Source of the DNA: Candidatus Rokuibacteriota bacterium
Lineage (GTDB): Bacteria > Methylomirabilota > Methylomirabilia > Rokubacteriales > CSP1-6
DNA: 52,345 nt
Assembly (NCBI GenBank): GCA_016200085.1
Contig: JACQFL010000002.1
Location: 1-52,345 of the forward strand
Direction: 5' to 3'
How positions within the stretch are numbered: the stretch's first letter is position 1; each line of letters starts with the position of its first letter. The position numbers and the translations under genes are program-made. The notes beneath the pieces were generated by a model. The model had not been told where the DNA came from, did not search any database, and saw nothing but the letters and a program-made list of their open reading frames with translations. Below, one piece after another: positions 1-8,846 of the stretch.

Positions 1-37
1 CTGAGCGCTGCGACGTCGGCGACGCGGCTCAGGGCCG

Positions 38-202
38 CTACGACTTCCGGGGACGACGGCGCCGGCGCTTCCCCCGCAACACCTCGACGGCAGCGGCCTC
101 GAGGGCGGGGTCCAGATCGGCCGCACTGCCCGCGTGCGCGGCAGCGTACGCCGCGATCGCTCGGAGCACGCGCTCCCGCCGCTTGTCAACGGGATTGCTC
201 AT
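38..202 (-). CDS. small basic hypothetical protein
   Basis: A 54-residue reading frame starts at an ATG and ends at TAG, on the same strand as and 54 nt beyond the stop of the MsbA-like gene. It has a helical, alanine-rich middle and a very basic C-terminal tail of about a dozen residues (KRRRRRPRKS). No Shine-Dalgarno sequence is obvious and I recognise no family. It could be a small nucleic-acid-binding or ribosome-associated protein, or a chance frame in GC-rich DNA. The function is unknown. Confidence 0.35.
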   Translation of the reverse strand: MSNPVDKRRERVLRAIAAYAAAHAGSAADLDPALEAAAVEVLRGKRRRRRPRKS

Positions 203-256
203 GCCACGATCATAGGGCAGCGCCGATGCGCCGCCAAGGTCTCTCGAAGCGCAGGA

Positions 257-2002
257 CTACTGCGTCGCGCCCTCCATCTGCAGCGCGTGCAGGCGGCGGT
301 ACACCCCGTCGCGGGCGATGAGCTCGTCGTGGCCGCCGACCTCGGCGATGCGGCCCTCGTGGACCACCACGATGCGGTCGGCGTTGCGCACGGTGGCCAG
401 CCGGTGGGCGATCACGAGCACGGTGCGGCCTTTCATCAGATCGGCGAGGGCCTGCTGGACCATGAACTCGCTCTCGGCATCGAGGTCGCTGGTCGCCTCG
501 TCGAGGATGAGGATCGGCGGGTCCTTGAGGAAGGCCCGGGCGATGGCCAGGCGCTGGCGCTGGCCGCCGGAGAGCCGCACGCCGCGCTCGCCCACGAAGG
601 TCTGGTAGCCGTCGGGCGTGGCGAGGATGAAATCGTGGGCGTGGGCCTGGCGGGCCGCCCGCGCGATCTCCTCGTACGTCGCGCCGGGCCGGCCGTAGGC
701 GACGTTGTAGTGGACGGTGTCGCTGAAGAGGAAGGTCTCCTGGGTGACGATCCCGATCAGGCTCCGCAGGGAGGCCTGGGTGACGTCGCGCAGGTCGTGG
801 CCGTCGAGGGTGATCCGCCCGCTCGTCACGTCGTGAAAGCGCGGCAGGAGGTCCATCAGCGTGGTCTTGCCCGCGCCGCTCATGCCCACGAAGGCCACCA
901 CTTCGCCGCGCGTGATGGTGAGGGTGATGTCGCGCAGGGTCAGCTCGTCGGAGCCGGGATAGCGGAAGCCCGCCTGCTCGAATCGAATGGCCTCGTGGAA
1001 GCCGTCGAGCACGGCGGCGCCGGGCTTGTCGGCGATGGCCGGGGGCTGGTCGAGGATCTCGAACACGCGCTCGACCGAGCCCGTGGACTGCTGGATGCCG
1101 TTGAGCGCGCGGGCCAGCCGCCGCACCGGGCCGTAGAGCAGGATGACCGCCGCCGTGAACGAGAAGAACGTGCCCGGGGTCATGGCGCCCTGGATCACGC
1201 GGTACCCGCCGTACACGAGCGCCGCCGCGATGCCGAGCGCGGCGACGATCTCCATGAGGGGCTCGGTGATCTCGTCGGCGCGCACGTTCTTGAGCGAGAG
1301 GGCGAGGAGCCGGCGGTTGATGCCGTCGAAGCGCTCCTGCTCGTGGCCCTCGCGCCCGAACGCCTTCACGATCTTCGTGCCCGTGAACGACTCCTGCAGC
1401 AGGACGGCGAGCTGGGCCACCCGCTCCTGGGCGCGCTTGTTGATCTTGTAGAGCCGCCGCCCGATGACCCTCACGAGGACGGCGATGAACGGCACGGCCA
1501 CGAGCGCGGCCAGGGTGAGCAGCCACTCGCGGGCGAACATGACGATGACCAGCGCCACGATGGTGCCGCACTGGCGGACGCCCTGGACGAGGACGTTGGA
1601 CGACAGCCGCGCCAGGCGGCTCACGTCGTTGAGGATGCGCGCCATCAGGTCGGCCGAGTGGATGTCCTTGAAGAACGCCAGCGACATGCCGTGGATGTGC
1701 TCGTAGAGGTCGCGGCGCAGCCGCGCCACGACCTTCTCGCCGACGGCCGCCATGAGGTAGGACTGCAGATAGCGCGCCACGCCCTTGACGATCTCGATGG
1801 CGAGGAGCGCGAGCGGGATGAGCTTGAGCATGGTCGTGTCGCGGCGGATGAAGATCTCGTCCATGGCGGGCTTGACCAGCCACGCCGTGGCGCCCTCCAT
1901 CGCCGAGACCACGAGCGCGAGCAGGCCGCCGAGCACGAGCATCGGCAGGTGCGGCCGCATGTAGGGGAACAGCCGCCGGTAGGGGCCGGCGAAGCGCTTC
2001 AC
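257..2002 (-). CDS. msbA: MsbA-like ABC exporter (fused TM and ATPase)
   Basis: This 581-residue half-transporter has an N-terminal six-helix membrane domain (about residues 15-310) and a C-terminal ABC ATPase. Visible motifs are Walker A GMSGAGKTT (about 371), signature LSGGQRQRLAIARA (about 476) and Walker B ILILDEATSDLD. Length and layout match the MsbA lipid A/lipopolysaccharide flippase family, which acts as an inner-membrane homodimer. The GTG start overlaps the stop of the upstream glycosyltransferase as GTGA, so it is the last large gene of a translationally coupled envelope-glycan operon. That context supports export of a lipid-linked glycan. A general lipid or drug exporter cannot be excluded from sequence alone. 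Confidence 0.85.
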   Translation of the reverse strand: MKRFAGPYRRLFPYMRPHLPMLVLGGLLALVVSAMEGATAWLVKPAMDEIFIRRDTTMLKLIPLALLAIEIVKGVARYLQSYLMAAVGEKVVARLRRDLYEHIHGMSLAFFKDIHSADLMARILNDVSRLARLSSNVLVQGVRQCGTIVALVIVMFAREWLLTLAALVAVPFIAVLVRVIGRRLYKINKRAQERVAQLAVLLQESFTGTKIVKAFGREGHEQERFDGINRRLLALSLKNVRADEITEPLMEIVAALGIAAALVYGGYRVIQGAMTPGTFFSFTAAVILLYGPVRRLARALNGIQQSTGSVERVFEILDQPPAIADKPGAAVLDGFHEAIRFEQAGFRYPGSDELTLRDITLTITRGEVVAFVGMSGAGKTTLMDLLPRFHDVTSGRITLDGHDLRDVTQASLRSLIGIVTQETFLFSDTVHYNVAYGRPGATYEEIARAARQAHAHDFILATPDGYQTFVGERGVRLSGGQRQRLAIARAFLKDPPILILDEATSDLDAESEFMVQQALADLMKGRTVLVIAHRLATVRNADRIVVVHEGRIAEVGGHDELIARDGVYRRLHALQMEGATQ

Positions 2003-3111
2003 GCGCGCGCCCTGGCCGCGACGAGGCGCCGGTAGAGCGCCTCGGTGGCGTCGAGCTTGGCCCGCGTCGAGAACGTCGCCTCCACCCGGCGGCGGCCCTC
2101 CCGCGCCATGGCCAGGCGCCGCTCGGGGCTCTCGATCATGCGCGTGATCCCGGCGGCCAGCGCCGCGACGTCCCTGGGGGGGAAGAGGAAGCCCGTCTCG
2201 CCCTCGACCACCAGCTCCGGGTTGCCCTCGATGTCGCTGCCGATGGCGGCCGTCTCCACGGCGAGCGCCTCGCGCAGCGTCCCCGTCAGCCCGAGCCCGG
2301 CCCACGAGGCGTCCACGCAGAGCTGGCTCGCGCGCAGGATCTCGGGAATGTCCTCGCGATAGCCCCAGACGTGGAGCCGGCCGTCGAGCCCCTTGCCCTT
2401 CGCCTTGTCGTGGAGCGATTCGGGCCGCCGCGCCCCCACGATGAGCAGCCGCGCCTGGGGCGCCTTCTGGACGACCGTCGCCATCGCGTCGATCACGTCG
2501 TCGTTGCCCTTCCAGGACCGGACGCCGATCTGGGTGACCAGGAAGTCGTCGGGCGCCAGGCCGAGCTCGCGGCGGACGCCGCTGCCGTCGACGCCGGGAT
2601 GGAAGCGCGTCGTGTCGGTGCCCGAGTAGATCACCGCGATCTTGTCCGCCCGGACCCCGGAGGCCACCAGGCCGCGCTTGATCGACTCGCACACCGCGAC
2701 GATCGCGGTGACCCGCGTGGTCGTGTAGCCCAGGCGGTTGAAGGGATCGAGCGGGAAGGACACGCCGCGGTTCAGGATCAGCACGGGGATGCGCACGAAC
2801 AGCCCGGCCATCATGGCCAGCGTGCGGGCCTTGCCCTTCTGGGCGTGGACCACCTGGATGCGGTGCTTGCGCACGATCGCCACCAGCTGCCGGACCGAGC
2901 GCAGGTCGACCTCGGACGACATCGGCAGCGCGTGATGCGCGATGCCCGCCTCGCGCGTCTTCGCCGCCCACGTCTCGCTCGGCCGCGTGGCCACGACCAC
3001 TTCGTGGCCGCGCGCCTTGAGCCCCCACGCCAGCTCGCGCAGCTGGATGGCCGCCCCGGTGAAGTAGTCGTCCTTGGGATAGAGCAGCAGGATGCGCAGG
3101 GGCTCGCTCAC
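1999..3111 (-). CDS. glycosyltransferase family 4
   Basis: This 370-residue GT-B glycosyltransferase has an N-terminal Rossmann half that starts PLRILLLYPKDDYFTGAAIQ. The C-terminal GT4 domain has the donor-binding region EALAVETAAIGSDIEGNPE, where the family's E-x7-E motif is recognisable. It probably adds a sugar from a nucleotide-sugar donor to a lipopolysaccharide core or O-chain. The GTG start overlaps the upstream GT9 stop by 4 nt (GTGA), and the gene's stop in turn overlaps the flippase start, so all three are likely made together. Sugar and acceptor cannot be deduced. Confidence 0.85.
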   Translation of the reverse strand: MSEPLRILLLYPKDDYFTGAAIQLRELAWGLKARGHEVVVATRPSETWAAKTREAGIAHHALPMSSEVDLRSVRQLVAIVRKHRIQVVHAQKGKARTLAMMAGLFVRIPVLILNRGVSFPLDPFNRLGYTTTRVTAIVAVCESIKRGLVASGVRADKIAVIYSGTDTTRFHPGVDGSGVRRELGLAPDDFLVTQIGVRSWKGNDDVIDAMATVVQKAPQARLLIVGARRPESLHDKAKGKGLDGRLHVWGYREDIPEILRASQLCVDASWAGLGLTGTLREALAVETAAIGSDIEGNPELVVEGETGFLFPPRDVAALAAGITRMIESPERRLAMAREGRRRVEATFSTRAKLDATEALYRRLVAARARA

Positions 3112-4049
3112 GTGGGGATCATCTGCTCCTCGACCGCGGCCAGCACCTCGGCGGGCGAGGTATGGGCGGGGTCGTCGAAGGGTTGGCGCTGGCGCACGAG
3201 GTTCACCGTCTCCCCGCGCGCGCCGCAGACCTCGGGGGGGTAGCCGAGATGGATCGCCACCGTCGGGACACCCAGGGCGGCCGCGATGTGGGTCGGGCCG
3301 GTGTCGGGGCCGACGAACAGCCGCGCGCGCTCGATCAGCGCGGCGACGGTCAGGATGTCCGCGCGCTCCACCCGGTGGCACCACGCCGGCGCGGCGGTCT
3401 CGTCCGAGCCGACCGTGTGCACGACCACGGGCAGCCCGAGGCGCTCGCGCAGGCGCTCGTACAGCGCGTGGTGGTGCGCGAGCGGCCACGAGCGGAAGGC
3501 CCGCTCGCGCCGGATCAGCTGGACCACGTAGACGTAGTCGGTCAGCCCCTCGCGTCGCAGGTAGTCCCCGGCCGTGCGCCGCGCGGCGTCGGTGAGGTGG
3601 ACCTCGGGACGGTCGGGCGGCGGGCAGCCGCAACGCTCGGCGTAGACGGCGCTCATGTGGCGCCTCCGCGTGCGCCAGGCGCTGTCCGGCTCGTCGAGCA
3701 GGATCACGCGCCCGTAGACGGCCGCGAGGACGCGCTCGAGCAGGCGGCGATGGGCGCGCCGGATGGGCTTGTAGACGAACGGCGCGAAGCACCGTCGCAC
3801 GTGAGGATTCGCCTCGACGAGCTGCCGGTACGGGCCCGGCCCGGTGCCGACGTCGACCAGGTGGTGCTCGGCCAGACGCCGGAGGCTCGGAAAGGCGTTC
3901 ACGAGGTCGCCGACGCCGCCCATCAGCGAGACGAAGACGCGGCGGTCGCGCTCCGCCCGGTGCCGCAGCCCGTCGGCGAGGATCGCGGGCAGGCGCAGCA
4001 GGAACTGCCGGCGGAAGAGGAAGCGGCGCAGGCGGGGGCGGCGCGCCAT
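3108..4049 (-). CDS. GT9 (heptosyltransferase-like) glycosyltransferase
   Basis: The 313-residue protein resembles ADP-heptose:LPS heptosyltransferases (GT9). Its N-terminal half contains the glycine-rich segment FVSLMGGVGDLVNAFPSL and its C-terminal half contains LFVGPDTGPTHIAAALGVP, the typical GPDTGxxHxAxAxG nucleotide-sugar site. It acts on the cytoplasmic face during LPS core assembly. The ATG shares one base with the stop of the preceding gene (TGATG), showing coupling. The HldE-C-like nucleotidyltransferase in the same operon fits an activated-heptose supply, but other sugars are possible. Confidence 0.85.
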   Translation of the reverse strand: MARRPRLRRFLFRRQFLLRLPAILADGLRHRAERDRRVFVSLMGGVGDLVNAFPSLRRLAEHHLVDVGTGPGPYRQLVEANPHVRRCFAPFVYKPIRRAHRRLLERVLAAVYGRVILLDEPDSAWRTRRRHMSAVYAERCGCPPPDRPEVHLTDAARRTAGDYLRREGLTDYVYVVQLIRRERAFRSWPLAHHHALYERLRERLGLPVVVHTVGSDETAAPAWCHRVERADILTVAALIERARLFVGPDTGPTHIAAALGVPTVAIHLGYPPEVCGARGETVNLVRQRQPFDDPAHTSPAEVLAAVEEQMIPT

Positions 4050-4996
4050 CAGCGGTGGGCGGGCCCGGCCGCCGCGCCACGCCCGGCCATGAGGTCGAGC
4101 AGCGCCGGCCAGCCGACCTCGCCGAGGGCGGTCGCGCGCGCGCGCGCGCCCATCGCCGCGCGCTCGGCCGCGTCCAGCGGCAGCCGCTCGCAGCGGGCGA
4201 TGTCGAGGACGTTGACCCCGTGGGCGAACGACGGCGGCGAGAAGCCGTCGAGGTTGGTGACGACCACGGCGCCGCAGCGCATGGCCGCGTTGACGGTGGT
4301 GTTGTTGGCGCGCACCCCGCGGTCGAAGAAGGCCGCGAAGAACGTGGTCTCGGCGAGGTACGCGGTGACCGCGGCGTCGGACAGGTAGCCCAGGAAGTGG
4401 ACGCGGTCGCCGAAGATGCGCCCGAGGGCCTCGAAGGCCGCGGTGAAGGAGCCGTCGAGGGTGGTGTCCTCGTGCAGGGCGGTGGAGAGGTTCAGGCGGT
4501 AGCTCCGGCCGGTCGCCTCCAGCAGCTCGCGCAGGCGGCCGTAGAGCTCGGCGCGGACCTTGTGGGCCATGCCGAAGGAGAACACCGACAGCTCGGCGCC
4601 CGGCGCGCGCGCCGGCTCGGCCACCGTGGACGGGCACCACGCCTCCACGGCGTCGGCCCGCAGGCCGCGGACGGCCGCCGCGATCTCGGCGTTGCCGCAG
4701 AAGGCGACGTCGGCTCCGGCGAGGAGGCGCCGCTCGATCTCGGTGGCCGTCCAGTCGTGCAGGAAGAGCGCGTAGGCGCCCCGCCAGGGCGCGGTGTCGA
4801 GCAGCGCGGCCAGGCGCGTGGCGTCGGCGGCGCGGAACTCCGAGAGCTTGACGGAGACGAGCGGGCGCCGGAAGCGCGCCGCGTCCGGGTCGAGCACGCC
4901 CGCGACCGGGATCCCGAGCCGCCCCGCGAGCGAGAGGTTGAACTTCGCCACCCCGCACATCAATGGATTGAGGTGATAGCCGAGGACGGCGTCCAT
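4049..4996 (-). CDS. putative GT-B glycosyltransferase
   Basis: This 315-residue protein starts MDAVLGYHLNPLMCGVAKFN, which resembles the N-terminal Rossmann strand and acceptor loop of GT-B enzymes. The C-terminal segment RANNTTVNAAMRCGAVVVTN resembles the region where such enzymes bind the nucleotide sugar. The family is not certain because the similarity is structural rather than motif-exact. It lies in the middle of the polysaccharide operon, 4 nt after the nucleotidyltransferase stop, and its stop overlaps the GT9 start. That context favours a sugar transfer step. Confidence 0.6.
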   Translation of the reverse strand: MDAVLGYHLNPLMCGVAKFNLSLAGRLGIPVAGVLDPDAARFRRPLVSVKLSEFRAADATRLAALLDTAPWRGAYALFLHDWTATEIERRLLAGADVAFCGNAEIAAAVRGLRADAVEAWCPSTVAEPARAPGAELSVFSFGMAHKVRAELYGRLRELLEATGRSYRLNLSTALHEDTTLDGSFTAAFEALGRIFGDRVHFLGYLSDAAVTAYLAETTFFAAFFDRGVRANNTTVNAAMRCGAVVVTNLDGFSPPSFAHGVNVLDIARCERLPLDAAERAAMGARARATALGEVGWPALLDLMAGRGAAAGPAHR

Positions 4997-5000
4997 CGGG

Positions 5001-5456
5001 TCAGCGGCCCGGCGCCGGCGCGGCGAGCCGGGCGAGGTAGCGGCGCAGGATGTCGGTGGAGGAGTCGAGCACGGCGTCGAGGTAGACGATCTCGATCTGG
5101 TGGGTGGCGCAGATCATTGCCTGGGCCGGCGGCAGGCGGCCCTGCCAGTCGCGCCCCTTGACGTAGTAGCGCGGGCGGAGCTGCTCGAGCACGGCCTCGG
5201 TGTCGCGCGTGTTCACGTGCGTGTAGGCGATGGCGCGCAGGGCGTCCACGATGGCCGCGCGCTGGGCGGCGGGGAGCAGCGGCTCGCGCTTGGTGCGCAC
5301 GTACTCGTCGGAGGCCACGTTGGCGAGCAGGGGCAGGCCCAGCGCGCCCGCCTGGCGGAAGTACTCGAGGTGTCCCGCGTGCAGCGGGTCGAAGCCTCCG
5401 TCCACCATCGCCACCTGGCGGCGATAGCGCGGCAGGTCCTCAAACGCGACGATCAA
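5001..5456 (-). CDS. HldE-C/RfaE2-like nucleotidyltransferase
   Basis: The 151-residue protein carries the nucleotidyltransferase signature GGFDPLHAGHLEYFRQA, with the catalytic HxGH motif as HAGH, and a C-terminal SSTDILRRYL close to the family's SSTxII motif. It probably activates a sugar phosphate or a related metabolite with ATP or CTP, as in ADP-heptose or CDP-polyol synthesis. I chose the TTG start because AAGGAG lies 4-5 nt upstream. This start overlaps the aminotransferase stop by 17 nt. The ATG at M17 is an alternative but would remove part of the first strand. Confidence 0.8.
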   Translation of the reverse strand: MIVAFEDLPRYRRQVAMVDGGFDPLHAGHLEYFRQAGALGLPLLANVASDEYVRTKREPLLPAAQRAAIVDALRAIAYTHVNTRDTEAVLEQLRPRYYVKGRDWQGRLPPAQAMICATHQIEIVYLDAVLDSSTDILRRYLARLAAPAPGR

Positions 5457-6525
5457 AGAACTCCTTGACCGCCCCGATCACCTCGTCGATCTCCGCCTCG
5501 GTGTGGTCGGCCGAGATCGGCAGCGTGAGGATCTCGCGCACCAGCTTCTCCGTGCGCTCGAGCACGGGCGGGGCGAAGCGCTCGACCGCGGGCTGGCGGT
5601 GCGACGGCACCGGGTAGTGGATGCCCGTCTGCACCCCGCGCTCCTTGAGGAAGGCGGCGAGCGCGTCGCGCCGGGGCGTGGCCACCACGTAGAGGTGATA
5701 GACGTGGCGGGCGTGCGGGCGCTCCGAGGGCAGCGCCAGGGGCAGGCCCTCGAGGCCCCGGGCGTAGCGCGCGGCGTGGGCGCGGCGGCGGTCGTTCATG
5801 GCGTCCAGCCGGCGCAGGAGCACGCGGGCCGCGGCGGCCTGCAGCTCGTTGAAGCGCAGGTTGAAGCCCACCTCGGCGTGCAGGTCCTTGTTGAGCCGGC
5901 CGTGGTCGCGCAGCCGCCGGCAGCGCGCGGCCACCTCGTCGTCGTTCGTGACCACGCAGCCGCCGTCGCCCATGACGGGCAGGTTCTTCGACGGGTAGAA
6001 CGAGTACACGCCGACGCGGCCCATGCTGCCCACCCGCCGGCCCTGCCACGCCGCGCCCTGGGCCTGGGCGCAGTCCTCGAGCAGCCAGAGCCGGTGCTCC
6101 TCGGCGAGCGCCTGCACGGCGTTCATGTCGACGGGCTGGCCGTAGAGGTGCACGGGCACCACCCCGACCGTCCTGGAGGTGATCTTCGCCGCGGCGTCCT
6201 TGGGGTCCATGGTGTACCAGTCGTCGGCGTCCACGAACACCGGCGTGCCCTCCGCGAAGCAGATGGCCTCGATGGTGGGGAAGGCGGTGTGCGCGGGCAC
6301 GAGGACCTCGTCGCCGGGCTTCACGCCCAGCGCCTTGAATGTCATCCAGAGCCCCGCGGTGGCCGAGCTGGTGAGCACGGCGTGCTTGGTGCCGGTGTAG
6401 CGGGCCAGCTCGGTCTCGAACTCCCTGCAGTTGGGGCCGAGGATGTACTGGCGCGCGTCCATCGCGGCGAGCACGGCCTGCTTCATCTCGTCGTCGACGG
6501 GCGGGCGCGACAGCGGGATCGTCAC
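5440..6525 (-). CDS. DegT/DnrJ/EryC1 family PLP aminotransferase
   Basis: This 361-residue enzyme is of the normal length for sugar aminotransferases that convert nucleotide-linked keto sugars to amino sugars. It has the N-terminal GPNCREFETELARYTGTKHA, the segment LLEDCAQAQGA that binds the cofactor ring, and the PLP lysine in YSFYPSKNLPVMGDGG. The C-terminal region HVYHLYVVATPRRDAL and GIHYPVPSHRQPA is also typical. The ATG overlaps the flavin reductase stop by 4 nt. Within this operon it most likely supplies an amino sugar for the glycan. Confidence 0.9.
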   Translation of the reverse strand: MTIPLSRPPVDDEMKQAVLAAMDARQYILGPNCREFETELARYTGTKHAVLTSSATAGLWMTFKALGVKPGDEVLVPAHTAFPTIEAICFAEGTPVFVDADDWYTMDPKDAAAKITSRTVGVVPVHLYGQPVDMNAVQALAEEHRLWLLEDCAQAQGAAWQGRRVGSMGRVGVYSFYPSKNLPVMGDGGCVVTNDDEVAARCRRLRDHGRLNKDLHAEVGFNLRFNELQAAAARVLLRRLDAMNDRRRAHAARYARGLEGLPLALPSERPHARHVYHLYVVATPRRDALAAFLKERGVQTGIHYPVPSHRQPAVERFAPPVLERTEKLVREILTLPISADHTEAEIDEVIGAVKEFFDRRV

Positions 6526-7010
6526 GAGGCTCCTCCTGAGAGGCGGTTGTACTTGCCCCCGAAGTACAGCAGCGGCTCGCCGTCGGCGGCCTCCGCGCGC
6601 TCCACCCGGCCCACGAAGATCGTGTGATCACCCTCGACGTGGGCGCTCACCTTGATGCACTCCAGGCGCGCCAGGCTGCCCTCGATGAGCGGCAGCTTGA
6701 GATCGCTGATGCGGAAGTCGATCCCGTCGAACTTGTCCAGCCGCGAGGTGGCGAACTTGCGCGAGAGGTGCTCCTGCTCCGGGCGCAGGATGTTGACGGC
6801 GAAGCGGTCGCTGTCCTTCAGGGCCGGGAAGCTCTGCGCCTTGTGGTCCACGCAGACCAGGATCAGCGGCGGATCGAGCGAGACCGACGTGAAGGCGCTG
6901 GCGGTGAGGCCCGCCGGGCGGCCGTCGGCGTCGCAGGTGCTGATGATGGTGACGCCCGAGGCGAAGTGACCGAGAACACGGCGAAAGTCGTCGGGGCCCA
7001 GCACCATCAC
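6522..7010 (-). CDS. flavin reductase-like domain protein
   Basis: This 162-residue protein of the flavin reductase/DIM6-NTAB fold contains ASGVTIISTCDADGRPAG near the N terminus, then LTASAFTSVSLDPPLILVCV, the usual FMN-binding region. Such proteins reduce FMN with NAD(P)H for a partner monooxygenase, or hold FMN themselves. It is the first gene of the minus operon, coupled by ATGA overlap to the aminotransferase. That is an odd partner, and no monooxygenase is adjacent; the HpaB-type gene at 38711 is a possible but distant partner. GTG (7010) and the adjacent ATG (7007) are both possible starts. Confidence 0.85.
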   Translation of the reverse strand: MMVLGPDDFRRVLGHFASGVTIISTCDADGRPAGLTASAFTSVSLDPPLILVCVDHKAQSFPALKDSDRFAVNILRPEQEHLSRKFATSRLDKFDGIDFRISDLKLPLIEGSLARLECIKVSAHVEGDHTIFVGRVERAEAADGEPLLYFGGKYNRLSGGAS

Positions 7011-7093
7011 GTTCTAGCAAATCGCCCCGGGTAAATGCAACTCGTCCGCGGGAAGCGGCGGTCGCTCCCCCCGATGGCGTATAGTTGACCCCC

Positions 7094-8197
7094 ATGGCTG
7101 ACGCGAGGGTCACGGAGCAGGCGGTGCTCGGCGCGCTCGGGAGCGTCCGCGACCCCGAATCCGGCAAGGACCTCGTGACCCTCGGTCTCGTCCGCGATCT
7201 GGCCATCACCGGCGGCCAGGTCTCGCTGACCCTGGCCTTCGCGGGCCAGACGCCACAGGCGAAGGTCGCGATGCACAGCGGCGCCTCGCGCGCGCTGCGC
7301 GAGCTGCCGGGGGTGACCCGGGTCGACGTGAAGATGGGCGGCGGCCCCGCGCCCGCCCAGGCTCACGGCCACGCGCCTGCGGCGGCCGCGCCAGCGCCCC
7401 GGGAGAACCTCATCCCCGACGTGCGGCACACGCTGGCCGTCTCGTCCGGCAAGGGCGGCGTCGGCAAGTCGACGGTCGCCGTGAACCTCGCCGTGGCGCT
7501 CAAGCAGGCGGGGGCGCAGGTCGGCATCATCGACGCCGACGTCTACGGGCCCGACGTGCCGATGATGCTCGGCTCGCGCGGGCAGCCGGGGATGTTCGAC
7601 AACAAGATCATCCCCGTCGAGGCGCACGGCCTGCGCATGATGTCGATCGGGCTGCTCGTCAAGCCGGACGAGCCCATCACGTGGCGCGGGCCCATGATCC
7701 ACTCGTTCATCCAGCAGATGCTGCGCGACGTGGCGTGGGGCGCCCTCGACTACCTCGTCTTCGACATGCCCCCCGGCACCGGCGACGCCCAGATCTCGCT
7801 CTCGCAGGTGATCCCGCTGGGCGGCGTGGTGATGGTGACGACGCCCCAGGACGTGGCGCTGCTCGACGTGCGCAAGGCGCTGGGGATGTTCCAGCGCCTC
7901 CACGTGCCCATCCTCGGCATCGTCGAGAACATGAGCACGTTCGTGTGCCCGCACTGCGCCAAGCCGACGCCGATCTTCGGCGACGCGGGAGGCCGGCGGC
8001 TCGCGGGCGAGTTCGGGGTGCCGCTGCTCGCGCAGCTGCCCCTCGATCCCGAGACGCGCGCCGCCGGGGACGAGGGCACGCCCATCACGGTGCGCCGGCC
8101 CCGGTCGCCGCAGGCCGCCGCCTTCCTCGACCTGGCCCGCGTCGTCATGTCCCGCCTCGACGAAGTCGGCACGGCCGCGCTGCCGACGATCAGCTGA
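7094..8197 (+). CDS. mrp: Mrp/ApbC-type iron-sulfur cluster carrier ATPase
   Basis: The 367-residue protein has an N-terminal DUF59/MIP18 domain (about 1-85, with VRDPESGKDLVTLGLVRD), a linker rich in Ala, Pro and His, and a deviant Walker P-loop ATPase (SSGKGGVGKSTVAVNLA). A CxxC pair in FVCPHCAKP is where Mrp/NBP35 dimers hold a labile 4Fe-4S cluster. It is a cytoplasmic carrier that delivers clusters to apo-proteins. The ATG at 7094 is preferred over an in-frame TTG nine bases upstream. It is transcribed divergently from the flavin reductase across an 83-nt spacer. Confidence 0.93.
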   Translation: MADARVTEQAVLGALGSVRDPESGKDLVTLGLVRDLAITGGQVSLTLAFAGQTPQAKVAMHSGASRALRELPGVTRVDVKMGGGPAPAQAHGHAPAAAAPAPRENLIPDVRHTLAVSSGKGGVGKSTVAVNLAVALKQAGAQVGIIDADVYGPDVPMMLGSRGQPGMFDNKIIPVEAHGLRMMSIGLLVKPDEPITWRGPMIHSFIQQMLRDVAWGALDYLVFDMPPGTGDAQISLSQVIPLGGVVMVTTPQDVALLDVRKALGMFQRLHVPILGIVENMSTFVCPHCAKPTPIFGDAGGRRLAGEFGVPLLAQLPLDPETRAAGDEGTPITVRRPRSPQAAAFLDLARVVMSRLDEVGTAALPTIS

Positions 8198-8225
8198 GAT
8201 TCCCACGCCGTCGCGCTCCGTCCTC

Positions 8226-8846
8226 GTGCTGCCGCTGTTTCCGCTCCCCGACGTGACGTTCTTCCCGAGCACGTTCATGCCGCTGCACGTCTTCGAGGCG
8301 CGCTACCGCGCCCTCGTCACCGACGCGCTGGCGCGCGATCGCCGGCTCGCGGTGGTCAAGCTGAAGCCCGGCTTCGAGAAGGACTATGACGGCCGCCCGG
8401 CCGTGCACGCCGTCGCCGGGGCCGGGGAGATCGTGAACTGGGAGCGCCTCTCGACCGGGCGCTACAACATCGTGGTCAAGGGCGAGCATCGGGTGAGGTT
8501 CGAGCACGAGCTGCCGGCCGACACCCTCTATCGCCTGGCGCGGGCGCGCGTCCTCGAGGAGGAGCCGGCCACCGCCGACGTCACCGCGGTGGTCGAGCGC
8601 GTCCGGGCGGCGTGCCAGCGCCTGCTACGCGTGCTCGAGCGGCCCGCCGACGTGATGGAGACCGCGCTGGCGGCCAGCCAGCCGCCGGGGGTCATCGCCG
8701 ATCGCGCCGCCGCAGCGTTCCTGCCCGATCCGACGCTGCGCCAGTCCCTGCTGGAGACCCTCGACGTCAGCGCGCGCCTCGACGGGGTGTCGGCCGCGCT
8801 CGACCGTCTCCTCGAGGAGCTGGAGGGCCAGCGCGGCAATGCCTGA
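8226..8846 (+). CDS. LON substrate-binding domain protein
   Basis: This 206-residue protein contains only the N-terminal LON domain (LPLFPLPDVTFFPSTFMPLHVF, then RYNIVVKGEHRVRFE) and a helical C-terminal region. It has no AAA+ or protease part. Stand-alone LON-domain proteins are common and are thought to bind unfolded or specific proteins, though the role is not settled. The GTG start is chosen because the conserved domain begins immediately there. Its stop overlaps the PDZ gene start by 8 nt, so the two are probably co-expressed. Confidence 0.85.
   Translation: MLPLFPLPDVTFFPSTFMPLHVFEARYRALVTDALARDRRLAVVKLKPGFEKDYDGRPAVHAVAGAGEIVNWERLSTGRYNIVVKGEHRVRFEHELPADTLYRLARARVLEEEPATADVTAVVERVRAACQRLLRVLERPADVMETALAASQPPGVIADRAAAAFLPDPTLRQSLLETLDVSARLDGVSAALDRLLEELEGQRGNA

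Noticed and set aside
134..2035. 633-codon plus-strand open frame opposite the MsbA-like gene
   Set aside because: Composition is Arg/Ala/Asp/His-rich with no domains; it is an antisense shadow of a GC-rich gene. The minus frame has full ABC motifs.
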